Part shown: one piece after another, positions 1 through 8,835 of the stretch
Numbering within the stretch: position 1 is the stretch's first letter
Layout of the letters: each line of letters begins with the position of its first letter
Origin: CAYHZL01 sp964361075
GTDB lineage: Bacteria > Bacteroidota > Ignavibacteria > UBA10030 > UBA8401
Assembly (NCBI GenBank): GCA_964361075.1
Contig: CAYHZL010000068.1
Location: 1 to 16,649 of the forward strand
Reading direction: 5' to 3'
Length of the DNA stretch: 16,649 nt
Notes under the pieces: model-generated
What the model was told of the DNA's origin: nothing
The model's database searches: none
The model's input: the letters and a program-made list of their open reading frames with translations, nothing else
Made by a program: the position numbers and the translations under genes

Positions 1-67
1 AGGCTGTAAGTCCGCCGTCTTTTTGGCGGAGGGATTTTTTGAATAAACAATAACGGTGAGTAGTTAC
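1..67. repeat. Right part of a GTAACT-ended palindromic repeat element, cut by the window edge
   Basis: The stretch ends in GTGAGTAGTTAC (56-67), the same terminus that closes the complete copy at 8810-8969. The preceding bases (a G-tract followed by a T-run and GAATAAACAATAA) match that copy closely. The inner palindrome differs: here it is TCCGCC, an eight-base loop, then GGCGGA, whereas the two complete copies carry CCCCCTT/AAGGGGG palindromes. The left half lies outside the window, so full length and target duplication cannot be judged. Membership in the repeat family rests on the shared right end. Confidence 0.65.
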
Positions 68-163
68 AAAAAATTTACAAATGAAACATATTGAGTATGT
101 TTTGCGTAACGTCAGTTATTAATTCAGGAGAAAAAACAATCTTACACAAAATCCAGGAACCCA

Positions 164-2605
164 ATGAAATATTTCTTGCTGTTGTTTCCCGCACTTCTGT
201 TCTCTCAAACATATAAAATTCACGGTATCATTCTTGATGATTCAACGCAGCTTGTTCTTTCGTATGCAACAATCCGCGTTGCTCAGACAGATATTGTTAC
301 TTCATCGAACAAAGAAGGAGAATTTCTTCTGGAACTTTCGGAAGGAAATTATTCGCTGGTAGTTACATACGTAGGGTATCACAATAAAACCATTTCAATA
401 TCCGTTCCACACGAAACTTCATTGAACATCGGTTTAGTACCGGCGTTGATTCAGTTGCCGGAAGTAACAGTACACAGCAATATGGAAGACCCGGCGATGG
501 AAATTATGCGCGAAGCGATTAAACGAAGAGAAAAAAATTATGAAGGATTGAAAAATTATGAAGTAACAGGATATAAAAAGAACATTTTTTATTCGAGCGA
601 ACGCATCGCAATGATCGATGAAAAATTCGTGAAGCAGATCTATGAAAAAGGAAAAATGAGCAAAGAATTCGTCTTGTCAACCCATAAGACCGATAACATC
701 AAAAGCACGAATATGAACATCAGTATCAGCATCGGGTTGTCTCTTTTCTTTGTAAACGGCGATTTAAATATTAAGATAGGGAGCGGGAAGAGTAATGTTA
801 TTTTCCCATTGGCAGATAATGCAATTAAGTATTACGACTTCAAACTTTTAAATTCGAAAGTTGCAGGTAAGGAAGTTTCTCATACAATTCAAATCATACC
901 CCGTTCATCGGTTGAACCATTGATGAAAGGAACGATTATTATCGATGATGCAACGTTTGCTCTCATCGGTGCGAATGTAGAAACCGGGCAAGGGTGGAAT
1001 ATTCCGTTTGCGAAAGGATTTTCGATGAAAATCCAACAGGCGTATTCGAATTACAATGGATTTTGGATTCCGCAATATTCCGAAGTTGAACTTTCCGGTG
1101 AATTGAGTGTCATGGGTGGTTTGTTAAGTATGGATAGAATGAAAATATCCGAAGTGTTTTCTGCAAGCACTTGCAAAGCAAATGGAACGATTCCTGATTC
1201 GATTAAAAATGCACGTCGTTCTAAATACGGAGGATATACAGCCGATACATCGAAGATGACTTCAAAACTGCTTCGTTACCGAAAAACAAAAACTGCACCG
1301 AATCCAATCTTCCAAACATATCAACCGGCTGTTCGTCCTGTAGAATTAAATTCCATTGCTATTGATTCTCTGCGTCCTTTGCCTCTCACAGTAAAAGAAA
1401 AAATTGCATTTGCAGAATTAGACAGTACGCAAACGATGGATAAACTTATTCAGCCGAAAGGTGCTCTCAGTGTTCTTTCATCATCTTCTTCTGATTCTTC
1501 GAAAAGTTTAGTTGGAACTTTATTTAGCGCATTTATGAATTACGGAATCTTGCATAACGATCGTGTTGAAGGAGTTACGCCCGGAGTGTATTTTGATATT
1601 GATTCAATGAACATGAACTATTTTTACAACGGATCTCTGGCTTACTCAAGTGGTGCTAAAATTATTGAATGGAAGATAGGGGGCGGATATAATTTTGATG
1701 ACGATCATTTAGATCGATTGGATATGAATGTCTGGAGCGATATTCGACCGTGGCAATCATCGTACAATATTTCGAAAACAATAAATTCCGTTGGCTTTAC
1801 ATTGTTGGGACAAGATTATTTTAATTATTATCGGTCAACCGGATTCAATATTGGAATTCATAAATATTTTACCGATACGCTGTATGCAAAAATTTATTTT
1901 CAATCGGAAAAGGAATCTTCAGTTTCCGAAAATTCATTTGTGTCGTTAAAGAAAGATCGTCGTGTAAATCCAGCTATTGTCGAAGGAACAGATAACGCTC
2001 TTCGATTTGAATTTGGGTACGATCCAACCGGACTTCTTTCCTTTAGAACATTGAGTCCGTTTGCGTTGAAAATATTTGCGAATATATCACATCCATTTAT
2101 TGGGAGCGATTTCAATTATCAACAAACAGCTTTCCTTGTAAATGCACGGTTCAATACAATTTATTCTACAATGTTTTTAGCTCCATATTTTCGTTTTGTG
2201 ATTGAAGGAGGAATAGTATCAGGAAGTAAGTATGAAATCCAGCATTTGTTTATGCCGTCTGCATCGTTCTCAATCTATTCGCCTGTAGGAGTTTTAAAGG
2301 GAGTTCAACCGTATGAGTTTGCAGGTGAAAAATATTTCATGTTTCAAGGTGAACACAATTGGCAATCATTACCTTTTATGTCTCTTGGCTTTGCAGATGC
2401 CGGTCTTCAAATCATAACGGGTGGAAGTATTGCAAATGTGTGGAATACGAACACGGCGTATTCAATTCAGAATAACTGGAAGCCGTACTGGGAAACGTAT
2501 ATCGGGGTTGGGAACATTTTTGATTTACTCAGAGTGGATGTTATTTGGAATTCAAAAGAACAAACATTTGTAAAATTAGGAATTTCATCGGCTGCATTAA
2601 ATTGA
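164..2605 (+). CDS. Outer-membrane DUF5686 protein with N-terminal carboxypeptidase-regulatory-like domain
   Basis: The 813-residue protein begins with a short signal peptide (about residues 1-14, ending FSQ). Residues about 16-95 form a CarboxypepD_reg-like beta-sandwich, recognisable from GIILDDSTQ, LSYATI, EGNYSLVVTYVGY. The remainder matches the DUF5686 pattern: MREAIKRREKN, LKNYEVTGYKK and FVLSTHKTDN, then a long C-terminal half of alternating short beta strands rich in aromatic residues, as expected of an outer-membrane barrel. Family members are widespread in Bacteroidota; their molecular role is not settled, and some are thought to resemble TonB-dependent transporters in their N-terminal domain. 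The ATG is preceded by AGGA at modest spacing, and the signal peptide starts at once, which fixes the start. It stands alone, converges on acs and ends at a strong hairpin. The family call is firm; the function is unknown. Confidence 0.85.
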   Translation: MKYFLLLFPALLFSQTYKIHGIILDDSTQLVLSYATIRVAQTDIVTSSNKEGEFLLELSEGNYSLVVTYVGYHNKTISISVPHETSLNIGLVPALIQLPEVTVHSNMEDPAMEIMREAIKRREKNYEGLKNYEVTGYKKNIFYSSERIAMIDEKFVKQIYEKGKMSKEFVLSTHKTDNIKSTNMNISISIGLSLFFVNGDLNIKIGSGKSNVIFPLADNAIKYYDFKLLNSKVAGKEVSHTIQIIPRSSVEPLMKGTIIIDDATFALIGANVETGQGWNIPFAKGFSMKIQQAYSNYNGFWIPQYSEVELSGELSVMGGLLSMDRMKISEVFSASTCKANGTIPDSIKNARRSKYGGYTADTSKMTSKLLRYRKTKTAPNPIFQTYQPAVRPVELNSIAIDSLRPLPLTVKEKIAFAELDSTQTMDKLIQPKGALSVLSSSSSDSSKSLVGTLFSAFMNYGILHNDRVEGVTPGVYFDIDSMNMNYFYNGSLAYSSGAKIIEWKIGGGYNFDDDHLDRLDMNVWSDIRPWQSSYNISKTINSVGFTLLGQDYFNYYRSTGFNIGIHKYFTDTLYAKIYFQSEKESSVSENSFVSLKKDRRVNPAIVEGTDNALRFEFGYDPTGLLSFRTLSPFALKIFANISHPFIGSDFNYQQTAFLVNARFNTIYSTMFLAPYFRFVIEGGIVSGSKYEIQHLFMPSASFSIYSPVGVLKGVQPYEFAGEKYFMFQGEHNWQSLPFMSLGFADAGLQIITGGSIANVWNTNTAYSIQNNWKPYWETYIGVGNIFDLLRVDVIWNSKEQTFVKLGISSAALN

Positions 2606-2619
2606 TCTGTTCCGAAGAG

Positions 2620-2657
2620 AGATGGTCTCCACCTTGAAGGTGGAGACCATCTTTTTA
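2620..2657 (+). terminator. Intrinsic terminator between convergent genes
   Basis: A perfect 14-bp stem (AGATGGTCTCCACC paired with GGTGGAGACCATCT) encloses the loop TTGAA and is followed directly by a T-run. It lies 14 bases after the stop of the plus-strand outer-membrane gene and also begins just past the acs stop on the other strand. The T-run lies only on the plus side, so it should mainly stop plus-strand transcription. The stem alone could also protect the acs mRNA 3' end. Confidence 0.9.
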
Positions 2658-2660
2658 CTC

Positions 2661-4577
2661 TTATTCTTCCAGCGTAGAAATATCTCCTTCACTCATTCCT
2701 TGTGCACGAGCTTTCAAGACGCGGCGCATAATTTTTCCGCTTCGAGTTTTTGGTAATACTTTTACAAATTCGATCTTCTCCGGTTTTGCAATCGGTCCTA
2801 ATTCATGCGCGATATGTTTGCGCAAGTCTTCAACTAATTGTTCATTCCCTTCGTGTCCGGATTTGAGAATAACGTACGCGTGAATAGCAACACCTTTCAA
2901 TTCATGCGGTAAGCCGATTACCGCAGCTTCTGCAACTGATTGATGGCTTACGAATGCTGATTCAATTTCCGCAGTACCAAGCCGGTAGCCGCTTACTTTA
3001 ATTACATCATCCACGCGGCCAATAATCCAAAAATATCCGTCCTTATCTCTTCGCGCAGAATCGCCGACGAAATACATATTCGGAAATTTTGTCCAGTATG
3101 TACTGACGTATCGTTCAGGGTCTTTGAAAATTGTTCGCATCATTGCAGGCCACGGATTTTTCAATACTAAAAATCCTTCTTCGCCGTCGGCAACAGAAAT
3201 TCCTTCTTCATTCACAACATCTGCTTCGATGCCGGGAAGTGGTTTTGTAGCAGAGCCGGGTTTTAATTTCATCACAGGCATTGGCGACAACATAAACATA
3301 CCGGTTTCAGTTTGCCACCACGTATCCATAATCGGACATTTTTCTTTGCCGATATTTTTATGAAACCATCGCCACGCTTCCGGATTGATTGGCTCGCCGA
3401 CACTTCCAAGCAAGCGAAGGGAAGAAAGGTCGTGACGATTTGGCCACGATGGACCGAAGCGCATCAATCCGCGAATTGCAGTTGGTGTAGAGTAAAAAAC
3501 TGTGATACCATATTTTTCAATCATTGTCCACCAACGATCCGGATACGGAAATGTCGGTGCGCCTTCGTACATGAATGATGTTGCACCGGCAATCAGCGGC
3601 GCATACACAATGTACGAGTGTCCTGTAATCCAACCAGGGTCAGCCGTGCACCACCAGCGATCTTCTTCTTTTAAATCGAACACATCTTTCAATGTTGCGT
3701 GTATGCCAACGGAATAACCGCCGTGTGTGTGAAGTATTGCTTTCGGTTTTCCTGTTGTGCCGGACGTGTAGAGAATGAAGAGTGGATCTTCTGCGTCCAT
3801 CACTTCCGTTTCGCAACGGAGTCCGTTACGAGTGAGAGGAAGATTCATTAATTCATGGTACCAATAATCGCGTCCGGCTTCCATTGTTACGTCAGAGCCG
3901 AGATGTTTGACAACGACAACATTTTCCGGAGCGGCAGTACGTTGCAATGCTTCATCAACAATTTTTTTCAATTCAATTTTTTTGCCGTTCATGTTGCCGC
4001 CATCGGCAGTGATAATTACTTTTGATTCGCTGTCTTCAATGCGTCCGTGCAATGCTTCAACAGAAAATCCGCCGTACACAACAGAATGCACCGCGCCGAT
4101 TTTTGCCGTAGCAAGCATCGCGATAACAGTTTCAGGAATACGCGGCATATAAATCGTAACGCGATCGCCTTTGCTTACTCCCATACTTTTTAAAACATTT
4201 GCAAACTTACACACTTCACGATTGAGCGCGTGATATGAAAACGTGCGCACATCCCCTTTTTCACCTTCCCAAATGAGAGCAAGTTTATTTCTTCGCCACG
4301 TTTTTACATGACGATCGAGCGCATTGAGAACGATATTTGTTTTTCCGCCGACATACCATTGGTAAAATGGTTTGTTCGAATCGTCCAACACCGTATCCCA
4401 TTTTTTGTACCATTCAAGTTCGTTTGCACGACGTGCCCAGTATGCTTCGAGATTGTCGGAAGCTTCTTTGCGGGCTGCTTCAGGATTTGGAACATTTGCT
4501 TGCGCAATTATTTCTGCTGAAGGTAAGTAGACTTCATCTTGCGGTGTGTTTGGTTGAGGAGTTTTTGTGTTACTCAT
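2661..4577 (-). CDS. acs: Acetyl-CoA synthetase (AMP-forming)
   Basis: This 638-residue enzyme activates acetate with ATP and CoA to acetyl-CoA via acetyl-AMP, in the cytoplasm. It has the full ANL-superfamily set: the phosphate-binding loop YTSGTTGKPKA, the acetyl-CoA-synthetase form DTWWQTETG, the hinge/A8 region GYRLGTAEIESAF, and the C-terminal PKTRSGKIMRR with catalytic Lys615. That lysine is the residue reversibly acetylated in studied Acs enzymes. N-terminal WYKKWDTVLD and FYQWYVGGKTNI are also typical. The length is close to the usual 640-660, so it appears intact. The ATG has AAGGAA upstream at good spacing. It is transcribed alone, with a candidate sigma-70-type promoter about 60 bases upstream and a hairpin directly after the stop. 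No Pat- or CobB-like modifying gene is adjacent. Confidence 0.97.
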   Translation of the reverse strand: MSNTKTPQPNTPQDEVYLPSAEIIAQANVPNPEAARKEASDNLEAYWARRANELEWYKKWDTVLDDSNKPFYQWYVGGKTNIVLNALDRHVKTWRRNKLALIWEGEKGDVRTFSYHALNREVCKFANVLKSMGVSKGDRVTIYMPRIPETVIAMLATAKIGAVHSVVYGGFSVEALHGRIEDSESKVIITADGGNMNGKKIELKKIVDEALQRTAAPENVVVVKHLGSDVTMEAGRDYWYHELMNLPLTRNGLRCETEVMDAEDPLFILYTSGTTGKPKAILHTHGGYSVGIHATLKDVFDLKEEDRWWCTADPGWITGHSYIVYAPLIAGATSFMYEGAPTFPYPDRWWTMIEKYGITVFYSTPTAIRGLMRFGPSWPNRHDLSSLRLLGSVGEPINPEAWRWFHKNIGKEKCPIMDTWWQTETGMFMLSPMPVMKLKPGSATKPLPGIEADVVNEEGISVADGEEGFLVLKNPWPAMMRTIFKDPERYVSTYWTKFPNMYFVGDSARRDKDGYFWIIGRVDDVIKVSGYRLGTAEIESAFVSHQSVAEAAVIGLPHELKGVAIHAYVILKSGHEGNEQLVEDLRKHIAHELGPIAKPEKIEFVKVLPKTRSGKIMRRVLKARAQGMSEGDISTLEE

Positions 4578-4637
4578 TATACAATTCCTTTTTAGTAATG
4601 TGTTGAAGGAAAAACGCTCTGAATAATTTGCTGTTTG

Positions 4638-4666
4638 ATATTACAGAAGTTGGATGAAATTTGCAA
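4638..4666 (-). promoter_or_regulatory. Candidate sigma-70-type promoter of acs
   Basis: Reading the minus strand, TTGCAA (4666-4661) and TAATAT (4643-4638) are separated by exactly 17 bases. The expected start of transcription is near 4631, giving a leader of about 54 bases with AAGGAA before the ATG at 4577. Housekeeping promoters in Bacteroidota often deviate from this consensus, so the match is suggestive only. Confidence 0.45.
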
Positions 4667-4703
4667 GAAGGGAAATACTGAATGTTGAACCTTAAAAAGT
4701 AGG

Positions 4704-4764
4704 AAACCTTCCGAAGGTTATTCCACAGCGCTAAAAATTATTCAAAATGTAGAACCTTCGGAAG
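4704..4764. repeat. Inverted repeat of CCTTC/GAAGG palindromes upstream of acs
   Basis: CTTCCGAAGGTT at 4708-4719 and AACCTTCGGAAG at 4753-4764 are exact reverse complements, 33 bases apart. Each arm is itself nearly palindromic, so each can form its own small hairpin or the two can pair together. The pair lies 40-100 bases upstream of the acs promoter candidate and downstream of the small gene's terminator. It resembles the AAACCTT(C/G)AAGGTTT cores in the element at 11212-11330. It may be a decayed repeat element or an operator. Confidence 0.55.
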
Positions 4765-4815
4765 ATTGAACGCACTATGACCTTCTATGAGACATTTCAG
4801 TACGAGCTATATAAT

Positions 4816-4849
4816 AAAAAAAGCCGTTGTTGAATATTCAACAACGGCT
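4816..4849 (-). terminator. Intrinsic terminator of the small CxxC protein gene
   Basis: Positions 4822-4849 are a perfect 28-bp palindrome (arms AGCCGTTGTTGAA). On the minus strand it is followed immediately by a run of seven T, and it starts 23 bases after the stop codon of the upstream minus-strand gene. No comparable T-run follows on the plus strand. It isolates acs from the small gene. Confidence 0.88.
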
Positions 4850-4872
4850 TCATATCAAAAAAAATTGTAATA

Positions 4873-5139
4873 TTATTTTTTTTCTTCAGCTTTTGCTTCT
4901 TTGTGTCCGTGTTTTGCTTTTTTATCTTTACAATCTTTACACTCTTTGCCTTCTTTTTTCTCTTTGCAATCCTTACATTCTTTACCATTTTCTTTACAAT
5001 CTTTACAGTCTTCTTTTTTGGCTTTAACTTTTGCGGCTAAAGGTTTTGTTGCCTCTTCTGTTGCAGGAGCTTTATCTTGGGCAATTGCAAAATTCAGAGC
5101 AAATGCTGCGATCAAAAAACTAAAAAATACTTGTTTCAT
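4873..5139 (-). CDS. Small exported Lys/Cys-rich protein with three CxxC pairs
   Basis: The 88-residue product has a clear signal peptide (MKQVFFSFLIAAFALNFAIA, cut before QDKAP). A low-complexity mature part follows, mostly Lys, Glu, Asp and Ala. Three near-identical units, DCKDCKE, ECKDCKE and ECKDCKD, place Cys at 45/48, 55/58 and 67/70, followed by HGHKEAK. The repeated CxxC pairs plus His would suit binding of soft metals such as Zn or Cu, or disulfide chemistry in the periplasm. That is inference; I recognise no named family. An in-frame TTG six bases upstream could extend it by two residues, but AAGGA sits seven bases before the ATG at 5139, so ATG is preferred. It is a single-gene unit with its own terminator, divergent from the kinase gene across about 125 bases. 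Confidence 0.8.
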   Translation of the reverse strand: MKQVFFSFLIAAFALNFAIAQDKAPATEEATKPLAAKVKAKKEDCKDCKENGKECKDCKEKKEGKECKDCKDKKAKHGHKEAKAEEKK

Positions 5140-5265
5140 GAACAAATCCTTTTTATTAAGTGTGAGTGATATAGGTGAACTGTAAAATCCGCTATAAAGA
5201 TATAGTTAAAATATTTGAATCGCAAGCGGTGAAAGTAATGGAAGATTTTGTTACATTATTTTCAA

Positions 5266-8200
5266 ATGATGACGGCAAAAACATTGCAAACAGTAACACT
5301 ACGTACAATTGTTGTAGCTTCGTTGGTATTACTTTCGTGTACTAACAAAAAAAAAGAATTGTTGGATGGATCGTTATCAAAAAAGGAAGTATGGTTTCGT
5401 CAAGCAACTGTTGAACTTGGTGCACACATTCAAATGCTTTCAACAGATGATGGCTTTGCTATTTCGCGTGGCAGAGGAAAGGATGTTGAAGGTAAAATTC
5501 TTCGTTTCACGAAGGGGAGTTGGTCCTCTTTTTATAGCTTTCCGTATTCAGATTTTCCACTTATCGCTGTACAGGATTCTTCTTTTCTTTTAACAGTTAA
5601 TCATCTTACGCATGATGGCGCGTACCGTCCGGCAATGAACGCATTTTCATCAGGAATTAAAAAAGAAATTGCGCTGCCTTCTCTTATGTGGGATGAATCT
5701 GATCATGTTATGTGGAAAGGAATTTCAATGTTGAATGATGGATCGGCATGGATGGTTGGTCAACAAGGACACATACTCTTTTATCATTCAAAAAAATTGG
5801 AAGAAATTCCATCGCCCCTTATATTGTTTGATCAATCGAAACAGGAAAACGTTTATGAAGGAGATCTGAATGATGTTGCGATGGTTTCAGAAAATTCCGG
5901 CTGGGCTGTTGGAAGAAATGGAATAATTATTCGGTATGAACATGGTGTGTGGAAAAAATTTATTTCTCCAACTGTACAAACGCTGAATAAAATATCCATG
6001 GTTAATGACAGTCTTGGTTGGACTGTTGGCGAAAAAGGAACTGTTCTAAAATTTAATGGAATACAATGGAGTAATGAAAAAATTGAAACGCGTGAGCAAC
6101 TTGTTTCTGTAAAAGCAATAAATGACCATCAGGTATGGATTGTTGGAAATTCTTCTACGTTATTATCTATAGAAGATGGAATGTGGAAACAAAATGAATC
6201 TGTAAAAATATACGATGACAATTTTTCGGATATCAGCGTTATTCAATCCGATGGAACAACACATATTTGGATTATTGGACACCAAGGAATTTATACGAAC
6301 TCCGCTTCAACAGGAATATCATTTACAGACATTACCGAGCAAGCTTCTTTGCGACGAACAGGAAAGAATGGCATATTTTTCCATCGAAGTTCAGAAGAAC
6401 GTCCGGCTTTATTAGTAGTAAATGATGATGATATAAATTTGCTTTATGAAAATTCCGATAAGAACCGTTTTGTTGATGTAACATCAGATGCCAATATTGC
6501 GGATGCACCACGCTCTCCAAGTATTGTTGCTATGGGTGATGTGAATAATGACGGATATGACGATCTGTTGGAAATTATTGATCAGACTAAATTTAAATTT
6601 TTTCTCGGAAAATCGAATGGAAGCTATCGCGATTGGACTTCAAAATCGAATCTTATTTTTGATGAACTGAACTCGTTGGGAAATATTTCAGCAAAGTTTA
6701 TTGATTTTAATAATGATGGTAATCTTGATTTGTATATTTCGAATTATGATGCGGGCGACATGATCTTTGCAGGTGATGGAACCGGACGTTTTAAATATAT
6801 AACGTCAAAAACCGGTATCACAAAAGTATTGGGACATGCATCGTACGGCGCAACATTTTCAGATTTCAATAATGATGGTTTGGTAGATATTTTTATTCCG
6901 TATTATGTTAGCAACAAACAAAAATTTTTTGATTTGTTTTTGAATCGGGGTTCATTTCATTTTGAATCAAAATCTGATTCTGATTTTTATTCACACAGCG
7001 ATCTTTCTCCAACGATTGCTATCGCCGGCGATTTTAATAATGACGGCAATATCGATATTTATATTCACAGCCAAAAAATTCCTCCCATTGTGTTTGTGAA
7101 TAATGGTAACGCTGAATTTACAAATGTCAGTACACGCGCCGGATTGACTCAAACCATTCCACACCTTGAACCTTCCAATGGTGTTGTAGCTTGCGCAGAT
7201 GTAAATAATGATGGATGGTTAGATATTTTTGACGGTTCAAAATTATTTTTCAATTCATCAGCATTCAAGTTTAAGGAAGTTTCTGAACAGACTGGAATTC
7301 AGTTTATGGGAAATCCGAGTTTCGCTGATATTGATAATGACGGAGACATGGATTTATTTCTTGGAAGCACTCGTGCCGGGTTAGGCAAAGGAGATCGTGC
7401 CGCATTATTTAGAAACAATTTGAACAGTCATACATTTACAAAACTTCGAATTCATCCTTCCATGAGTAATCTGAATGGTGTTGGAACAAAAATTCTATGG
7501 AGTGATGCGAAGGATATGAAACAAGTACGTGAAATTGGTTTGGGAACAAATCCACTTTCATCAAAAAACATTTCGGAAGAAATATTTTTTGATGATAACA
7601 GCCTATCAAATGAGATACAAATTATCTTTCCTTCCGGCATAAAAAAAATAGTTACAAATAACGCACACAATGAAATTATAGATGTCTATGAAACTAATTT
7701 TTTACAATCCAACATTTTTTCTACTTCAAAAGCAATTGAACGAACTACAAAAATAGTTGATAGTAAAAGTGAACTGATTAAATTGTTCATATATCTATGG
7801 TTGCTTTTCGGGTTAACGTTATTAGGAAGAAAACTTCATGCCGGGAAATTAGTTCAGACAGCGTGGTTTATTGCAGGGATGTTGATGCTGTATTTAGTTT
7901 GCCTTCATTTCTTTATCTATGAAACAATGTTTATCGCAGCAATTGCAACGTATAGCATAACAGTGAGCAGCGGAATTTGTTCGGTTGCGATTGCTCGCAT
8001 TATTATTGAACGAAGAGAGGCACGATATATTTCTCATTATAAAATAATTGAACTTATTGGCTTTGGTGGAATGGGCAAAGTTTTTAAGGCAATGGATGTT
8101 CATACGAAATCTATTGTTGCTATAAAAGTGTTGAATCCTGATTTATTAAAAGATTCCGAAAACAGAAAAAGACTTTCTGCAGAAGGGCGTTTGCTTTCTA

Positions 8201-8835
8201 CCTTTGATCATCCACAGATTGTAAAAGTTTTTGAAATTGGTGAAACACCATCGCACACATATATTGCGATGGAATTTCTTTCCGGTGGAACATTGAGAGA
8301 GTATTTGGAATGCAATCACCCGCTTTCAATTGAAACGATAAAAAAATATGTTCTGCAAATTTGTGCCGGACTTTCGGAAGTTCATAAGAATAATATTATT
8401 CACCGCGATTTGAAAACGGGAAACATTATGTTGGACGAACACGGTACTATCCGCATCATGGATTTTGGTTTGTCAAAATCACCATTAGTAACAACAATGA
8501 CAACGCTCGGCAGTGTTCTTGGAACGTTGGGCTATGTTGCTCCGGAACAAGTAACAAGTGTGAATGTTGATCAACGAACGGATATTTTTTCGCTCGGCGT
8601 TATTATGTATGAATTGCTTACTAAAGAGATGCCGTTCAAAGGTGAAAATGAAATCGCACTTATTCATTCAATATTTAATACGATTCCGGCATTGCCGTCA
8701 AGTTTGAGAAAAGAAATTGGAAATGAATGGGATGAAATTGTAATGAAATGTTTGCAGAAAGATATTGAACAACGATTTGCAAATGTAGAAGAAGTAAAAA
8801 ATAAAATTCTTAACTGCTCAGCGTGTTTTTTGTAA
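5266..8835 (+). CDS. Membrane Ser/Thr protein kinase with extracytoplasmic Ycf48-like, FG-GAP and UnbV-like sensor
   Basis: Counting from ATG 5266 the protein has 1189 residues. A lipoprotein-type signal (lipobox LLSC, Cys25) is followed by about 350 residues of Ycf48/BNR-like blades (SGWAVGRNGIII, LGWTVGEKGTVLKF, HQVWIVGNSSTLL). Six FG-GAP/VCBS calcium-type motifs (DVNNDGYDD form) lie near residues 425, 480, 533, 589, 645 and 688, spaced about 50-56. An ASPIC/UnbV-like segment follows (GVGTKILWS, REIGLG, IFPSGIKKIVTN). Three membrane helices at about 838-855, 865-885 and 888-914 put the C-terminal kinase (925-1189) in the cytoplasm. The kinase has GFGGMGKV, Lys954, HRDLKTGN (Asp1048), DFG at 1066 and APE at 1092, so it should be active. 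The start is open: an in-frame TTG at 5248 adds six residues, and neither start has a good Shine-Dalgarno. The last seven residues (NCSACFL) and the stop come from a repeat element. The ligand and target are unknown. Confidence 0.88.
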   Translation: MMTAKTLQTVTLRTIVVASLVLLSCTNKKKELLDGSLSKKEVWFRQATVELGAHIQMLSTDDGFAISRGRGKDVEGKILRFTKGSWSSFYSFPYSDFPLIAVQDSSFLLTVNHLTHDGAYRPAMNAFSSGIKKEIALPSLMWDESDHVMWKGISMLNDGSAWMVGQQGHILFYHSKKLEEIPSPLILFDQSKQENVYEGDLNDVAMVSENSGWAVGRNGIIIRYEHGVWKKFISPTVQTLNKISMVNDSLGWTVGEKGTVLKFNGIQWSNEKIETREQLVSVKAINDHQVWIVGNSSTLLSIEDGMWKQNESVKIYDDNFSDISVIQSDGTTHIWIIGHQGIYTNSASTGISFTDITEQASLRRTGKNGIFFHRSSEERPALLVVNDDDINLLYENSDKNRFVDVTSDANIADAPRSPSIVAMGDVNNDGYDDLLEIIDQTKFKFFLGKSNGSYRDWTSKSNLIFDELNSLGNISAKFIDFNNDGNLDLYISNYDAGDMIFAGDGTGRFKYITSKTGITKVLGHASYGATFSDFNNDGLVDIFIPYYVSNKQKFFDLFLNRGSFHFESKSDSDFYSHSDLSPTIAIAGDFNNDGNIDIYIHSQKIPPIVFVNNGNAEFTNVSTRAGLTQTIPHLEPSNGVVACADVNNDGWLDIFDGSKLFFNSSAFKFKEVSEQTGIQFMGNPSFADIDNDGDMDLFLGSTRAGLGKGDRAALFRNNLNSHTFTKLRIHPSMSNLNGVGTKILWSDAKDMKQVREIGLGTNPLSSKNISEEIFFDDNSLSNEIQIIFPSGIKKIVTNNAHNEIIDVYETNFLQSNIFSTSKAIERTTKIVDSKSELIKLFIYLWLLFGLTLLGRKLHAGKLVQTAWFIAGMLMLYLVCLHFFIYETMFIAAIATYSITVSSGICSVAIARIIIERREARYISHYKIIELIGFGGMGKVFKAMDVHTKSIVAIKVLNPDLLKDSENRKRLSAEGRLLSTFDHPQIVKVFEIGETPSHTYIAMEFLSGGTLREYLECNHPLSIETIKKYVLQICAGLSEVHKNNIIHRDLKTGNIMLDEHGTIRIMDFGLSKSPLVTTMTTLGSVLGTLGYVAPEQVTSVNVDQRTDIFSLGVIMYELLTKEMPFKGENEIALIHSIFNTIPALPSSLRKEIGNEWDEIVMKCLQKDIEQRFANVEEVKNKILNCSACFL

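Noticed and set aside
3124..3717. Plus-strand reading frames across the acs gene
   Set aside because: They are antisense shadows of a fully conserved acetyl-CoA synthetase and show no protein-like features.
4901..5185. Plus-strand Leu/Ser-rich frame opposite the small CxxC gene
   Set aside because: It is the antisense of a repetitive Lys/Cys-coding sequence; the minus strand has the signal peptide, ribosome-binding site and terminator.
5238..5265. An earlier ATG at 5238 upstream of the kinase gene
   Set aside because: It is in a different frame from the kinase; only TTG 5248 and ATG 5266/5269 are in frame.
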